Below, piece by piece: positions 26,301 to 38,600 of a DNA stretch of 64,000 bases. Under the pieces are notes generated by a model. The model worked only from the letters and a program-made list of their open reading frames with translations. It was not told the DNA's origin and did no database searches. Positions within the stretch are counted from its first letter, which is position 1. Each line of letters starts with the position of its first letter. The stretch is from contig NC_134950.1 in assembly GCF_965638725.1 (NCBI RefSeq), forward strand, positions 84,480,157 to 84,544,156, read 5' to 3'. The translations under genes were made by a program, and so were the position numbers. Source of the stretch: Aptenodytes patagonicus. Lineage: Eukaryota > Chordata > Aves > Sphenisciformes > Spheniscidae.

Positions 26301-27579
26301 CAGTAAGCGTGCTGCCTATTTCATCACAGTGCTGTTTGAATTGCTAAATTTGATTTACACACCAGAGCAGGCTAATACTGATGATACGCAGTTTCAAGAG
26401 AAGAATATGTGAAAAGGTTTGCTTTAAATATTACATGACTTGTTTTAACAATAAGTTGAATTTTAAATATAATTCCAAAGGAAAGAAATGTGAATCCGGG
26501 GAGCTATTCTGTAGAGCTCCCATTAGATTAGCCTTCTGTGGTCAAGAAACTGTTTACGAAGCAGCTTTATTTTGTATAAATGTTTCTACATTTTTAAAGT
26601 AAAAATGGGCTTTCTATTGGTTTTCTTATTGATATTCAAAAGGGTTCTTGAGTGTGTCCAGTCCAGGGACCTCTGCTGAGTTTGACTCCCTAAACTATGC
26701 CTCTAATCATAATCTAATTGTTATAAACCTGGATTTTTTTACTTTAAACATTTTAAAACAGCAGCAACTGGAAATTACTTTGTCCTTGAGAGTCTTGGAA
26801 GACTGTGTTTCACCACTTACAGTTTTTGGCTAGTGATCTTTAGTTTTAGCAGCAAACGCTGCTACCTTTTAATGAGCAGAACCTGATTCCTCCTTGCTTT
26901 CAAGTTGATAGGAATGCATGAGCCATTTCAAGCAGAATTCTTGCTGTTTCTCCTGTGTCCCAACAAGGAAACTCAAAAGTTGCCCTTACACTGCCTGTAG
27001 TCCATTGTTTTACTGCCAGTGGGGACTAATGCAAGGAAAATGGAAAAAATGTGACTTTCCAGAGGTGGTGGTGCAAAACCTTCCCTTTGTGCTACACCTT
27101 GCTTCTCTCCAACTCGCAGTTTTAATATTCAAACAGGATGGTGACTGAAATACAGGTTTTTACAAGAGGTCTGATTTCCAATGTTGTTATTCTGTCTGGA
27201 ACTTCAGGCGAGACCTCACCTCACATCGTAATCTGGTTCTGTGGTTGGGTGAACACCGATTTTTTGGTGTCCATTAAATACATGCTTTTTACATAACTTC
27301 ATTAATTCCAAACAAGTTTAGTTGTTTGGAGGAGACATGAAATTCTTCAGAAGAGGGGATGTATGCATTTTGTGCACATAGAAATGAGCATAGAGAGGGA
27401 AGGGTATTAATCCCAGTCTTCTGCCACCACTAGGAATAATATCTTAATTACTTTCATAAAGTCATCAAACTCCCTCTGAAACAGCTTGGGTGTTTTGTTG
27501 TCTCTGTTTTTTTTGGAAGGCTCTTCCCGTAATTCACTGTGGCGCTCTTAGGAAAGACAAGCAGAAGACAGACAGGGAA

Positions 27580-29910
27580 GCAGAAGGGGGATGCTCTCAG
27601 TAAGAAGGAGCAGCTGGGATGTATGGAGCAATCCTGTGGGACAGACAAGGGTCTGGTGAGAGCTCGTGGGTCAGATCCAAAGGGAGGCCAGGGAAGGCAG
27701 CAGCGTGGGGGGAGCATGTTACTGACCATGGGGTCAGGGTGAGGGAGGGGACGAAGCCTTCCTTAAACCCCTCAAGGAAGTCTGGGGAAGGCAGAGCCTG
27801 GTGCTTCTGGGGGCCATAAACCTCCCTGTCACCTGCTGGAAGGGCAGCATGGCAGGACACATGCAGCCCCGGAGATTTCTGGAGGGTCTACAGGGCCTGG
27901 TTGGGCCAGCCCAGCAGGTTGGATCTGCTGTCCCTGCCAAGGAGGCACCAGTGGGGGAGGTGGTGACCCATGGCAGCGCTGGCCATGGTGAGCGTGAGAG
28001 GGAGGGAGGGAGGAGAGTCGCAGAGCCCAGACATGGGGCACCAGGCGAGCAGCCTGCGGCTTGTCCAGAGAGCGGGCAGCTGGGATCATATGGGAGCAGC
28101 TCTGAAGGGTGAAGGAGATGAGGGGAACTGCCAGGTCTGTACAGACCACGTCCTCCAGATACGAGAATGGTCCATCCCGATACCTGGGAAAACAAACAGG
28201 AGTATCAGGATCCCGGCTTGGCTAAGCCAAGAACTCATGGCACAGCTCCACTGCAAAATGGCCATGTACAGGAGGTGGAAGCAGGGCCAAACTTCAAAGG
28301 AGGGCTTTAGAAATATTGCCCAGGCATGCAGGGGTGGCGTTAGAAAATCCAAAGCTCAGCTTGAACTGGCAGGGCTTCAGCTTCTACATGAGCAGTAAAA
28401 GGCCAAACAAGGAAATGTGGGCTCGCTGCTTAGTGAGGTGAGTGATTTTGTGGCACTGGACACAGAGAAGGCCCGTGTCCCTAATGCTGCCTTTGTCTCC
28501 GTCTTCACCACCAAGTTCTCACAGCCTTCGGTGCTTAGTGAAAGGGCTCAGGGAGGACAGGAACGATGATCAGTGGGTAAAGACTGAGTCGGGGATTATA
28601 TGCAAGAACTCGTAGAGATCAGGGAGGACCCTGGCAACTGCAGAGAGCAGCAAATGTCACACCCATCTTCAAGAAAAGCCCAAAGGACAACTTAGGGACC
28701 TACAGGCTGGTTAGTTTCACTTTGGTCCCTGGGGAAATTAGGGAGCAAGTCCTCCTGGAACCCATTTCTGTGCACGTGCAGGAAGAGAAAGGTTCTTGGG
28801 AACAGTAAGCCTGACTTTACTAAAGGTGAATCATACCTGGCCCACCTGATTTCCTTCTGTGTTCAAAGGACTGCATCTGTGGTTGAGAAGAGAGCAGTGG
28901 ATCCGAGCAAGGCTTTCCACACCATCTGCCACAATAGTCTTCTTTCAAAGTCAGGACATTGAGGTCTGAATGGTTGGACAATTTGATTGCAAAAAAGCTG
29001 GTTGGATAGTTGGGTCCAGAAGGTGGTGGTTAATGGGACCTACACTGCCTGTAGACCAGTAACGAATGGAGTAATGCAAGGGTCTGTGCTGGGCCCTGTC
29101 CCATTTGACACCTTTATCAGTGACCTGGAGGAGGTGACAGGCAGTTCTGGTCTCAAGTTTGCAGATGATGCCAGATTGCAGGGACACACAGTTGAGTCAA
29201 GGCTGCCAGCCAGAGGGACCTAGCCAGACTGGAGGAATAGACCAGCGGGAACCTCATGAAATTCATTGCAGACACATGCCAAGTGCTGTCCCTAGGCAGG
29301 AAGCACCAGTGCAAGGACACAGGCTGGTCCATGCCTGGCTGGGAGCAGCTCTGTGGGAAGGGACCTGGGGATCTTTGCAGACACAAACTGAGCATGAGCC
29401 AGCAGTGTGCCCCGGCTGCAGGGACAGCCACGGGCAACCCAGTGCAGGAAAGACACGGAGCAAGTTCATCAGAAGGCCCCCAAGCTGGCTGAGGGCCAGA
29501 GCACTTGCCCTGTGAGGGGGAGTCTGAGGGGCCAAGTCTTGCTCAGCCTGGAGAAGAGATGGCTTCAGGGGAGGCCTGCCAGCAGCCTGCCAGCACCTGC
29601 GAGGGGGTTATCAAGAAGACAGAGCCATCCACTTCACAGTGGGGCGTTATGGGAGGATGAGAGACAACAGGCATAAGCTGGAACAAGGGAAGAGGTAGGA
29701 TAGAAGGAAATACTTTTTCACACTGGGGACAGTCAAGAGCTGGAGCTGGTTGCCCAGAGAGGTTATACAATTGCCAACCTTGGAGAATTTTAAGACCTGA
29801 CTGCTTAAAGCCCTGAGCAACCTGGTCTGACCTCAGAGCTGACCCTGGAGCTTGGACTAGATGTCCTCCCATGGGCCCTTCCAACTTGAATTGTTGTCTG
29901 TGATTCATTA
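27580..29910 (+). mobile_element. Long, decayed CR1 LINE (endonuclease plus reverse transcriptase remnants)
   Basis: A plus-strand CR1 of about 2.3 kb. At 27650-27900 the sequence keeps traces of the endonuclease end (INLPVTCWKGSMAGHMQ, near 27820-27870). At 28200-28380 it encodes the spacer typical of CR1 ORF2 (AWLSQELMAQLHCKMAMYRR). RT motifs follow: TPIFKK near 28660, GVMQGSVLGPVPFDTFISDL at about 29070-29130, and the catalytic FADDA near 29158. The 3' tail ends with the gag-caacctggtctga and cccttccaactt landmarks and a degenerate attctgtg-type terminus near 29890-29910. Many stops and frameshifts make it a pseudogene. The 5' limit is approximate. Bird CR1 copies are usually truncated well below 1 kb, so this one is long. 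Confidence 0.82.
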
Positions 29911-31583
29911 TATGAATATTTTAAAACTACCTTGAACTTCCAGCTAAATTTATTTGTGAACTATTTGTGTCCTTGAGTTCTTTTGCTTCTTAGACTTGTT
30001 CTTTGCCTAAAATAAATAAAATAATAACTAACTAACTAAATAAACAAGTTTTATTCTGCGACGTATTAACTGAGAACAATAACATTCACTCTCAAATTTT
30101 GTTAAGCAGAACAAGCTCTTCAAATTTCCTCATGTGAAATAGAGTCCCTACTCCTTTTTCATCCTAATATCCCCTCTCTGCACCTGTTCTGATTTGAATT
30201 CATCTGTCTTGCATGTAGGTGATCACAGCACTGCAGTACTGCACAAATACAAATACAAGGTCAACGAAGAAATATTCATATCCTGCACTGGGCACTCTTG
30301 CTACTGAAAACATTCCGCAGCACAATACAGCCATAGATTTAATTTGATTTTTTTTTCCACAACTGCACCCTGTTGTGACTAATCCTGTCACTGTTTACCA
30401 TTTCCTGATCTTGCTTTAGGTACATAGAAATACATAAACGCAGACATATGCAAAATTATTGTGCCATAGAAATGATTAATGATGACAAATCCTACTATTA
30501 AAAAGACTTTTCTGGTATTTTCCCTAAACAATTCTCTACTAATTTTCATTACTCTTAACTGGACCTTTTTTTCCCTCAGAATCTGTTAAGTGTTCTAGAC
30601 CCAGGTGTCTTTCAAATATTTGTACACAGAAACCTTGTCCTCTTTTACATTACCTCTATTGATCTTTTCTGGTGCGTCATTTTTTTCCAGCACCCTATTT
30701 GTTTGGATGTGAATGAAAAAGATTTCTTTACAACAAAATGTTTACATATAGTTCTCAATCTTGTCTTTAGGATCCTGTAAAAAGACCACTGAAATATTCT
30801 TTAAATCCCAGAGATCACAAGTACCTAAAAGGTGTGAGACAACCTTTTAAGTATATTGGTCACAGAACACCTTAGTCTCCTTGTATTACAAATGCTTTTG
30901 AGATACTAACTCCAGTTCCAATTTGGTCATGTGGAATTGTGGTCCTTCTGGGAAGGTGGGCTTTATTTAACTAGTAATTAAGAACAAGAAATTCCCAGTG
31001 ATATAGCAGGTTTCCCCAGCCATAGTTTCTCTCATCTTCTGTTTCTCCACAAATTCCTCCTTTGGGAAATTGTTTAAAGCTAATCTGGAAGTAAATTCTC
31101 ATAGTTTCTCAATGAGATTGCCAATCGTATGTTGGTAATTTGCCATGCAAGAGATAAATTGGCTTCTTTTGAGATAGCATTTTGTTGTTCATGGTTTATG
31201 TACTGCTTTTCGCATGAATTGTTTAAAGAGCAGTAAGTCATCTGTAGATTTAGTAAGCGTAAATTTGAGCTTGTGAGAGTATAACGCAGAATGCTGGGCC
31301 CTGTGTAAAGTTCATTGGCTAAATGTTTATGAATATATAAGGAGCTTTTAGTTCCAATGCTTAAATTATTTCTATCTCCCTTCCAAGTGTAGTTGCAGAA
31401 GCCTCCTGTGTCTGGTCTTGGCACGTGAGCTTCTTATGAAGGGAAGGCATGCACTGATTCCAGCATCATCCTGTTGATCCCTGAGAAGGAATTTTCCAGC
31501 CACAGCACTCCAGCTACTGCACAAAATAACTCTAAAATTTTGCAGCCATTGGTTACAACTTACTTTGAAACAGAAAAATGTTT
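29911..31583. other. Intergenic spacer between CR1 and LTR B
   Basis: AT-rich sequence with one simple repeat. Frames such as 31080-31424 (-) match nothing known. Confidence 0.6.
30008..30045 (+). repeat. AT-rich simple repeat
   Basis: A run of aaat units followed by aact units (taactaactaactaaataaa). It lies about 100 bp beyond the CR1 3' end. Confidence 0.75.
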
Positions 31584-31588
31584 AACTG

Positions 31589-32359
31589 TGCACTGGGTGC
31601 AGGTGTCCAGGTGGGGGAGGTGGGGGTGGGAGCTGCAGGGATGGCCTCTCTGAGGAGAGGCTGGGACTGCCCCATGCCAGACACAGCTGGTCCCAAGCAG
31701 AGATTCCCCTGTGACCCTGGAGAGATCCTGGTGGAGCAGTATTTCTCTGTAGCCCCTGGAGAGGCCACGGTGGAGCAGGTATCTCCTGCAGCCCATGGAG
31801 AGGACCACGCTGGAGCAGATATCCACACTGCAGCCCTTGGAGAGCCTCACACCACAGCAGGTGGACACGCCCTGAAGGAACTGTGGCCCATGGAGAGCCC
31901 ATGCTGGAGCAGGTTTATCCTGAAGGACTGCAGCCCGTGGGAAGGCCCCAGGCTGGAGCAGGGAAAAGCGTGAGGAGGAAGGAGCGACAGAGAGGAGCTG
32001 TTATGGGCTGACCGCAGCCCCTCTTCCCCATCCCCCTGCGCTGCTTGTGGGGAGGAGGTAGAGGAGCTGGGAGTGAAGGGGTGAAGCTGAGCCTGGGAAG
32101 AAAGGGGGTGGGTGGAAAGAAGGTGTTTTAGGATTTGTCTTTATTTCTCACCATCCAACTCTATTAAGTTGGCAATAAATTAAATTAATTTTCCCTGTAT
32201 TGTCTGTTTCTTGCTCGTGACGGTAATTGGTAAATGATGCCCTTGTCTTTATTTCGACCCACAAGCTTTTTCATCTTATTTTCTCCCCCTGTCCTGCTGA
32301 GGAGGGGGAGAGAGCACCTCGGTGGGGATCTGACAGCCAGCCAAGGTCAACCCACCACA
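31589..32359 (+). mobile_element. Solo LTR, avian ERVL-type family B, complete with target duplication
   Basis: A 771-bp unit flanked by a perfect 5-bp target duplication, aactg at 31584-31588 and 32360-32364. It starts TGCACTGGG and ends CAACCCACCACA. A poly(A) signal aataaa lies at 32174-32179, followed by a U5-like segment containing gtgacggtaattgg. The 5' half is a GC-rich tandem array (31700-31960). It is not related to family A except in duplication length. No internal retroviral region is present. It lies antisense to MARCHF11, about 1.1 kb beyond the stop codon. The long open frames across it are repeat artefacts. Confidence 0.85.
31700..31960 (+). repeat. Degenerate minisatellite inside LTR family B
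   Basis: About six head-to-tail copies of a unit of roughly 39 bp (some copies longer), each built on the pattern gca-gccc-tggagagg...ctggagcag followed by a variable spacer. The array creates artificial repetitive frames on both strands. Confidence 0.75.
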
Positions 32360-32634
32360 AACTGTTTTAAGTAAGCTAGAGCTCTCAGAGTCATTTCAGC
32401 CCTACTTTTTCATCTTGCTCTTCAACAGACTTAATTATTAATTTGGAAATTATTTCCATTTTCATTTGATTAAATGATATTAGAATTTTTGCCATGAGAC
32501 AAAAACAGAAGCAAACTTCACAGCATTGATTAGGTATCATGATAAAGATGAACATTGGCTCATTTTTAACATGATGATTCATTACTTGGCAAAATTAAGG
32601 CTCTGCATTATTTCTATTTCAGTTTCCATTAGGA

Positions 32635-33474
32635 TTTATTATTACCCCAGAAGCTGTAATATGCATTTCTTCTTTTTTTAAAAAAATATGGGATGTCAAT
32701 GTCCTATAGTTAGAATGGTATTAGAAGTTCTCAGGCCGCTAAATTCAGCACCGCTGCTCGGAAGGTAATGTCATTTCTGTGCACAGGCACAGCACCAGCA
32801 CTCTGCAGATCTTAGAGACTCGAGAGGAAGTGCAAGACTTCCCCCGCCTGTGTCATACTTGTGTCTGACATCTTGCACGTCCATGTGGGAGAGCTAAAAG
32901 AAGAGTTGGCATTTTCCCTTATGTTTTGTAGAACACCCATTGGACTTTGGCTTAAAGGCAAGGGACAATATATCCTTTACTTACTTTCATACACCTGAAC
33001 TGAGCTACAAACAACAACAAAATAAAGACAGAAAAGGAAGAATACTTGACTTGTGTCAAGATTCTTTTTCTCTTTGGAAGAAGGTTGTTCAGTTTAATCC
33101 TCATGAAAGTGGGAAAAATAACAGTAGTGGATTAAAGCCAGAGTTTAAGAAAATACATGTAAATATTTTTTTTACTTAAAAATTAGTTTCCTCATCATTC
33201 AAAGACCTAAGAGTCAAACTAAATTGTATACACCTCAGGTACAAATTGACAAAAGATCTAATAAAGCAGACTATATAAAAGCAAGAGCCTTTTTTTTTTT
33301 CCAGAAAAATGTATTTGTGTTTTAGCTGATCGTATAAAAAGCATTAAATTTAAAAAAAAAGTATATATATTTTTTCAAGTGTTAATGGTTTCACCATTCA
33401 TTGTAACTACATTCCAAAGTCCTGTAACATCAGGGCACATTATCCTTATCCGTGTAGCACAGTGAGCATAATCT
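32635..33474 (-). other. MARCHF11: Probable MARCHF11 3' UTR with a candidate poly(A) signal
   Basis: This AT-rich non-coding DNA lies directly downstream of the TAA stop. The first minus-strand AATAAA found after the stop is at 32635-32640 (plus-strand tttatt), about 840 bp past the stop. The next plus-strand tttatt hexamers lie inside the solo LTR below 32360. There are A/T runs near 33290-33305 and 33352-33371. The cleavage site is inferred, and a longer or shorter UTR is possible. Confidence 0.3.
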
Positions 33475-33797
33475 TTACACTGAGGTCACTCTCATCACTA
33501 CTTCCCCAGAGCCGTTATCTTCTGATGAATCTTCCTGAGGTCTCATGCGGTTGAACAGATGTAACAATACATAGCCACACTGAAATCTTGGTGAGGTTAA
33601 CTGTGTTGGATGAACTAGGCTTCTGTTTCTAAATGCAGTCAGCGGTAACCACAATGTCCTTCCTGCTGAGGGTTCTCCTTGATTGCTCTCTTCTATGTCT
33701 GTGGCTTTATCGTAGTTTAACACATCCCAGTGCAGATTCACAGCCCTCCAGCGCTTAAACACTCGATAAACAGATGCACCTTCATGTACTATCAGTC
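33475..33797 (-). CDS. MARCHF11: MARCHF11 terminal coding exon: end of second helix and cytosolic tail
   Basis: The exon completes the split Gly codon (G|GA) and encodes 106 more residues before a TAA stop at 33475-33477. It starts [20 protein letters not shown] after the minus-strand acceptor ttaatttcag. The end of the second membrane span is followed by a basic stretch (FKRWR) and a long cytosolic tail. The tail holds a YxxPhi sorting signal (YVLL, in CGYVLLHLF) and ends VVMRVTSV, a class I PDZ ligand (TSV). In mammalian MARCH11 a tyrosine motif and a PDZ ligand in the tail are reported to bind the AP-1 adaptor and a Veli PDZ protein (established knowledge). Exon length and ending agree with MARCHF11 rather than MARCHF4 or MARCHF9. 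The open frame extending right to 33894 is intron read-through. The frame is intact with no premature stop, so the gene looks functional. Confidence 0.95.
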
Positions 33798-35595
33798 CTG
33801 AAATTAAGGAAAAAAAATTAAGTTTGTACAAAATGTCACTGGATACCATTTTGAGAGCAAATACAGATGTAACACGTTGTAATGAATCTGGCAATTGCCA
33901 GAGCCTATCAAATTACTTGTAACTCTGATAATTAAATAATTGTACATATGCAATACATCTGGTTATTCACGTGTTTAAGTTTGGGAGGCGGGAACATGTA
34001 GAGGAAATAAAATTGTTCTGAATGAAAGCTCAGTATAACCAATACTGGAATAATCTGAGCATGCCTAACTAAATAAAGTATTTAGGTTTAAGTAAACCAA
34101 TATAAAAGAACCTTACTGGTAGATTTGTAAATTGACTGTTTATGCTAGTGTTATCCTTGTTTGTGGTAAGTACTATTTGCTGAGATTTGTACTGGTTTAA
34201 GAAGATCTTTAAGTAAGTTAGACCTTCTGTAATGAACAGGATGGTCTTAAACTTGTTTAAGAGTGTTTTGTAGAATTCAGTACAGATACAAACAAATTTA
34301 ACCGTTTTCACATTCTTAGTTCAACTTGGGAGCACGGAAGATTTATGAAAACCTGAAAAAGCTGTAAGTATAATGGCTTTCCTGTCTTGCTTCAGTAGAG
34401 CAAGAAGAAATTAAATGTTGTTATTAACTATGATGAGCATGGCAAGGACGATAGGTTTTCTTCTTTCTCTTCAAAATTCAGTAGACAAAAGTTGAGAAAC
34501 ATCTTTTTTGCTGAGACCGAGGAAATCTTTTAAAAGGTCCTTCAAGGAAAATACAGAGTATCTGGAGTCCTCAACAGACCAATCTGCTTATGAGCTTCCA
34601 CGTAGCTAATATTTATGCTTATTGTATGCATGCAAGCAATTTATTTACTTAAATGAAACTCTTCATTTTTCGTATGTGTATATATATGTAGATGTATTTA
34701 TACACACAGTCTTTATGTGTAAGTATTTCAAATATGGATTTACTGGGGAGACACATGGGGCTTCAGCCTTCTTATCAGGTTTTTCCTCTGTTCCTCCACC
34801 AGCCTGGTAACCTACGTGGTTCTGAGCAATGTCACATGTTTCCTCTGACTCCCTGCTTTGGGAGGAGAGCAATCTGCCTAGCCAAACACATTTATAAATT
34901 TTTTGTCCAGTGTGTTTCTTGCCTAAATTTTTCCTATACATGGCCACATCTATAATATGATCTGCGGTGTCACAGGCTATAGTCCTTTACCCCAAGAGAT
35001 TGTATATCACCTGTTCCTACACAACGAAATTTAGGTGTCTGAGGTCTCTTAGCGGGGTTAACTGATACCAGAAGGGAGACATTCAAAGAAAGATGACACA
35101 AGCAGAAAGAATGATAAAAACATTTATATGAACAGCAAACCTCAGATTCAAGTGCAATGATTTGCAGATAGCAATGCCTACTCTAACACATTTTTGAAGA
35201 TGATTACACTGAAAGATGGAGAAACACAAAGATTGCTTTCAGAAGGACATGATAGCAAATGTAGCATCTCTGTAAGGCTTTCAAGTTGCCTAGAATTCAT
35301 TGAAGCATCCGATACAGCAAAACTAACACATTATAAACTTAATTAGATGTTAAGTATTCTAAATGTATTTTGTATCAGCATAGCATTTTAGTGGAAAATT
35401 TTCTTGATTGCAAGATGTCTAACTTCATCTTCTCAGATATATATAAAGCAACCTGTCCTAAAAATTTAGCAGCCATGTTAATACATAAATGCACCTTCAA
35501 GACTGGTTATATTGACTTAAAAAGGATAAATGTGTTTGATGACCTACAAAATTTACAAACCAAATAAGCCATGGTTTTATTGCTGTGACTAAGAT

Positions 35596-35616
35596 CCCCC
35601 CCCCCCTTTTTTTTTT
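35596..35616 (+). repeat. C11-T10 tract
   Basis: Eleven C followed directly by ten T, inside the last MARCHF11 intron. Confidence 0.9.
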
Positions 35617-38600
35617 CTGTTGGATTTCATCTAGAATGATAAGGGAGATGAGCCTAATTTTCCTTCTACCTGTCACTGGATCATAGTATTCTTTGGCCCA
35701 ATTTCCTTCAAGACTGTGAAGAAGCAAAATTGAGAGAACCTATTTAATCCAATGTAAACATTTTTGATACCTGCCTGCTCTCCACTGGAACCTGAGCAAC
35801 ATATTTCAGAATAGAGAAGGAAGCAGTTGAGAAAGGATCATTGAGGTACATGTAGTACATTTAAACAGTCAAAAGTATCCTCCCAAAATTATGACAGAAA
35901 AAGTCATAGGACTTCTGCTTTTAAGGAGGTCTTTTTTACTGTTTTTGAGCTTTCAGGATTTACTGAAATTATGTTTTCAAAGTTTTCTCAACAATGGCAA
36001 GGAAGAGAAGTTTTCTTTAAAAATGAAAGCTGTTATTCACATATGCTCTAAAAGAGCTAAGGAACAAAGGATCAAATATTGCAAGCCTTGAAATAAAGTC
36101 ACATTTGGCAATGCTGAAGGGGCAAAGGAGTACTTTCATAATTCCTCCCATAAAAAGCTTTAATTCCCATCTGATAAAACTACAGATTAAAAAAAAACTA
36201 TGTAGAAGAGGCAAAAGAATTCCAAGAGATCTTTTGTCTCTTTGAAAGATATTTTCCAGGGGCTGGGGGGAAAAAGTTCTCAGCACCAACAGTTCCAAGA
36301 CCACAAACAAGGGAAAACCCAGGTAAGGTTTAAATGCTGGAGATCTTCCAGTTCAAAAAAAGTTCTGATGCTCAAAATATAAGTAGTTAGTCACTAAAGT
36401 GAAGCTGTAAGAAAATGGCAAAGAATCTTCTTTTTATTAAGACTTCCACAGCAATGAATGAGTATATGAGAGAGAAAACAAGGATAAATCCATGAATAAT
36501 ATTGACTTGTTGCAAATACTGTGGTTTCAACAGCACAGAGGACATAGTTGCACAGTCCTAGGGAAAAAAAAAATTACTTGTTTGACCCAGATGATCCCAA
36601 GAGGAAGTGTTAGAATTCACTACTGTTAGCTGTTCTGACATTCTGTCCAATTAATATCTACAAGGAACAGAGTTTTGGGATGATGGACCTGGCAAAATGT
36701 CCTAAAGGCTCTAAGAAGACTTTACCTTCAGGATTCATTTGTAAGATGTAGCAATTGTAGTGGAATCCAGAAAATAGGATTATGGGGAGATCATAATTTT
36801 CTTTTCTTTTATTGCCGAGTACTATGAGATTCTTTCACTCTATCCAGAGGATTTCTTACCCTGAGTCACAAGAACACTTGAAATTTTTCATACTGAATGT
36901 CTTTACAAGAAGGCAACTCCTCTTAGTTCAGATGTGGTAGTAGGTTCCAATGTTGTCTTATTTATCACACTAATCTCACTTGTAATCATTTAGGAATGGT
37001 CCTCCCAGAAACATCACAAACTTTTACCTGGGAATAAAAGACCCTTTTCAGAAACAGACTTTACCACTGGACAAAATCTCATCTCTTAATCCTATTCTAG
37101 GGTCCACAGATACAAAAAAATGCAATAAAGTGCTTAAAGCATTAAAGTGAAACATGTCCACTCTAAACATAGCAATAAAAGTCTCTCTAAACTATTTAGA
37201 ATTAGTGAAAGACTGACTTTCTGAGTAGAGAAATATTAAGTGCAGCTAGATGCATTCATTATAAATAACTTCAGCCTGTACATTTTTACAACTAAGGGAG
37301 TTACATGAATGTTGCTAGGCTTCAAGTTCCTTGGTGGGGAAGAAGAGGCTTTCAGAGGGCTATTCACACCTCACATTGGCTCCCATCTCTTACTCCCTTG
37401 CCATAGTACTGGCACCACTCATGTTCCCGGTGCAATGTTACAGTTGCTTTTCACGCTCTAAAGGAGCTGCACTGTTGTTCTGGGATTGTAAGTGAGCTGT
37501 TATTATTTGTGAGAGGTTTTGTTCATGTTAGAACCAGTTAGGACTAGTAGTTATGATTATATTCCAGTGAAAATATATAAAATTATATGACCTCACTGTT
37601 ATGAGAAATAATTGCTCGGTCTACAAAGCAGAATGGCAAAGACTTGCTGTACTGTCCTTCAGTGGCTAAATAAGGGTTTTATTAATTCTTTCCTTTCATA
37701 TTAACTCATGAACTCATTCCCTTTGGTAATCCCTACGTAGATGGTCTGATCTTAGCACTATCACTGCAGTAGCTCTGGGTTTCATAGGCAGTAGTTCTAC
37801 TTGATTAAAATGCTCAAGGTTTGCCTTAGGAAAACTTCTACCATCAGCAAGTTTCAGAGAGAACAGCTTTACGCCCAGCTTAGATGCAGAAATGTACAAA
37901 CTAGCGACTTGTAGGATTGAAATTAACACTGATAAGTAAAAAAGATGATCCTGTTAGGAAGAAATTAGAATTCTAGAAAAATTTAGAGTGGAACAAGAAA
38001 AGCAATGGATACCAATAAAATATGTGCACTGGAATGAACAGAACATATTATATTGGTGATCTGTAATCTTTGGGATATTTCTTTTGGTGAAAAGATAATC
38101 AAGACCAAGAATTAAAATACAAGTTACATGTCATTTACTTGATAAGAAAGTGGGTGGTGTGCTACCTATGGTATATAAATCACTCATTGGGAAAACCAAT
38201 TAATATGTGCAAGTTTTCAAAGATGTCATATAAATATGTCATTATGTCATTACCTTTGGTAAAACTGCTTTAAAAATGATGACAACAAAACATTTCAAAG
38301 AGCACAGATATTTACACTTCACAAATGACCAAAAATATTCATATTGTTTATGCAAAGCTATAGGGAGGCATAACTGAAGGCAGTTGGAATAAGTCTTGGT
38401 CATACCACCAGCAACTCAAGCACTTGTCTTGAAATATGTGCTGCACAGGAAAACCCACATGTCTGCATAGATTCTTCACTGAAATTAAGAGAGATTCCAG
38501 TGGGAGTACAGGTATTCACTCACTGTAAATCCTGTTGAAAACTAAGAGAATGCCATGGATGACTAAACACAAATGAGCGGAGAGGAAATACTAAGTGAGA

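Larger units (their letters stand above)
13756..27579. other. Intergenic, no gene recognised apart from listed relics
   Basis: Contains the MIR-like relic and the coiled-coil frame. GC-rich stretches at 21.9-22.9 kb and 24.0-24.4 kb carry overlapping short frames on both strands without recognisable protein features. AATAAA hexamers near 20786 and 21313 are the only transcript-end-like signals noted. Confidence 0.6.

Noticed and set aside
31578..31973. Repetitive 131-residue plus-strand frame, with minus-strand counterparts
   Set aside because: It is the LTR family B minisatellite read as protein; periodicity follows the roughly 39-bp DNA unit and starts at the LTR edge.
33798..33894. Extension of the last MARCHF11 exon upstream to a Met codon
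   Set aside because: The acceptor ttaatttcag before GACTGATAGTA and the phase-1 donor of the previous exon fix the exon start at 33797.
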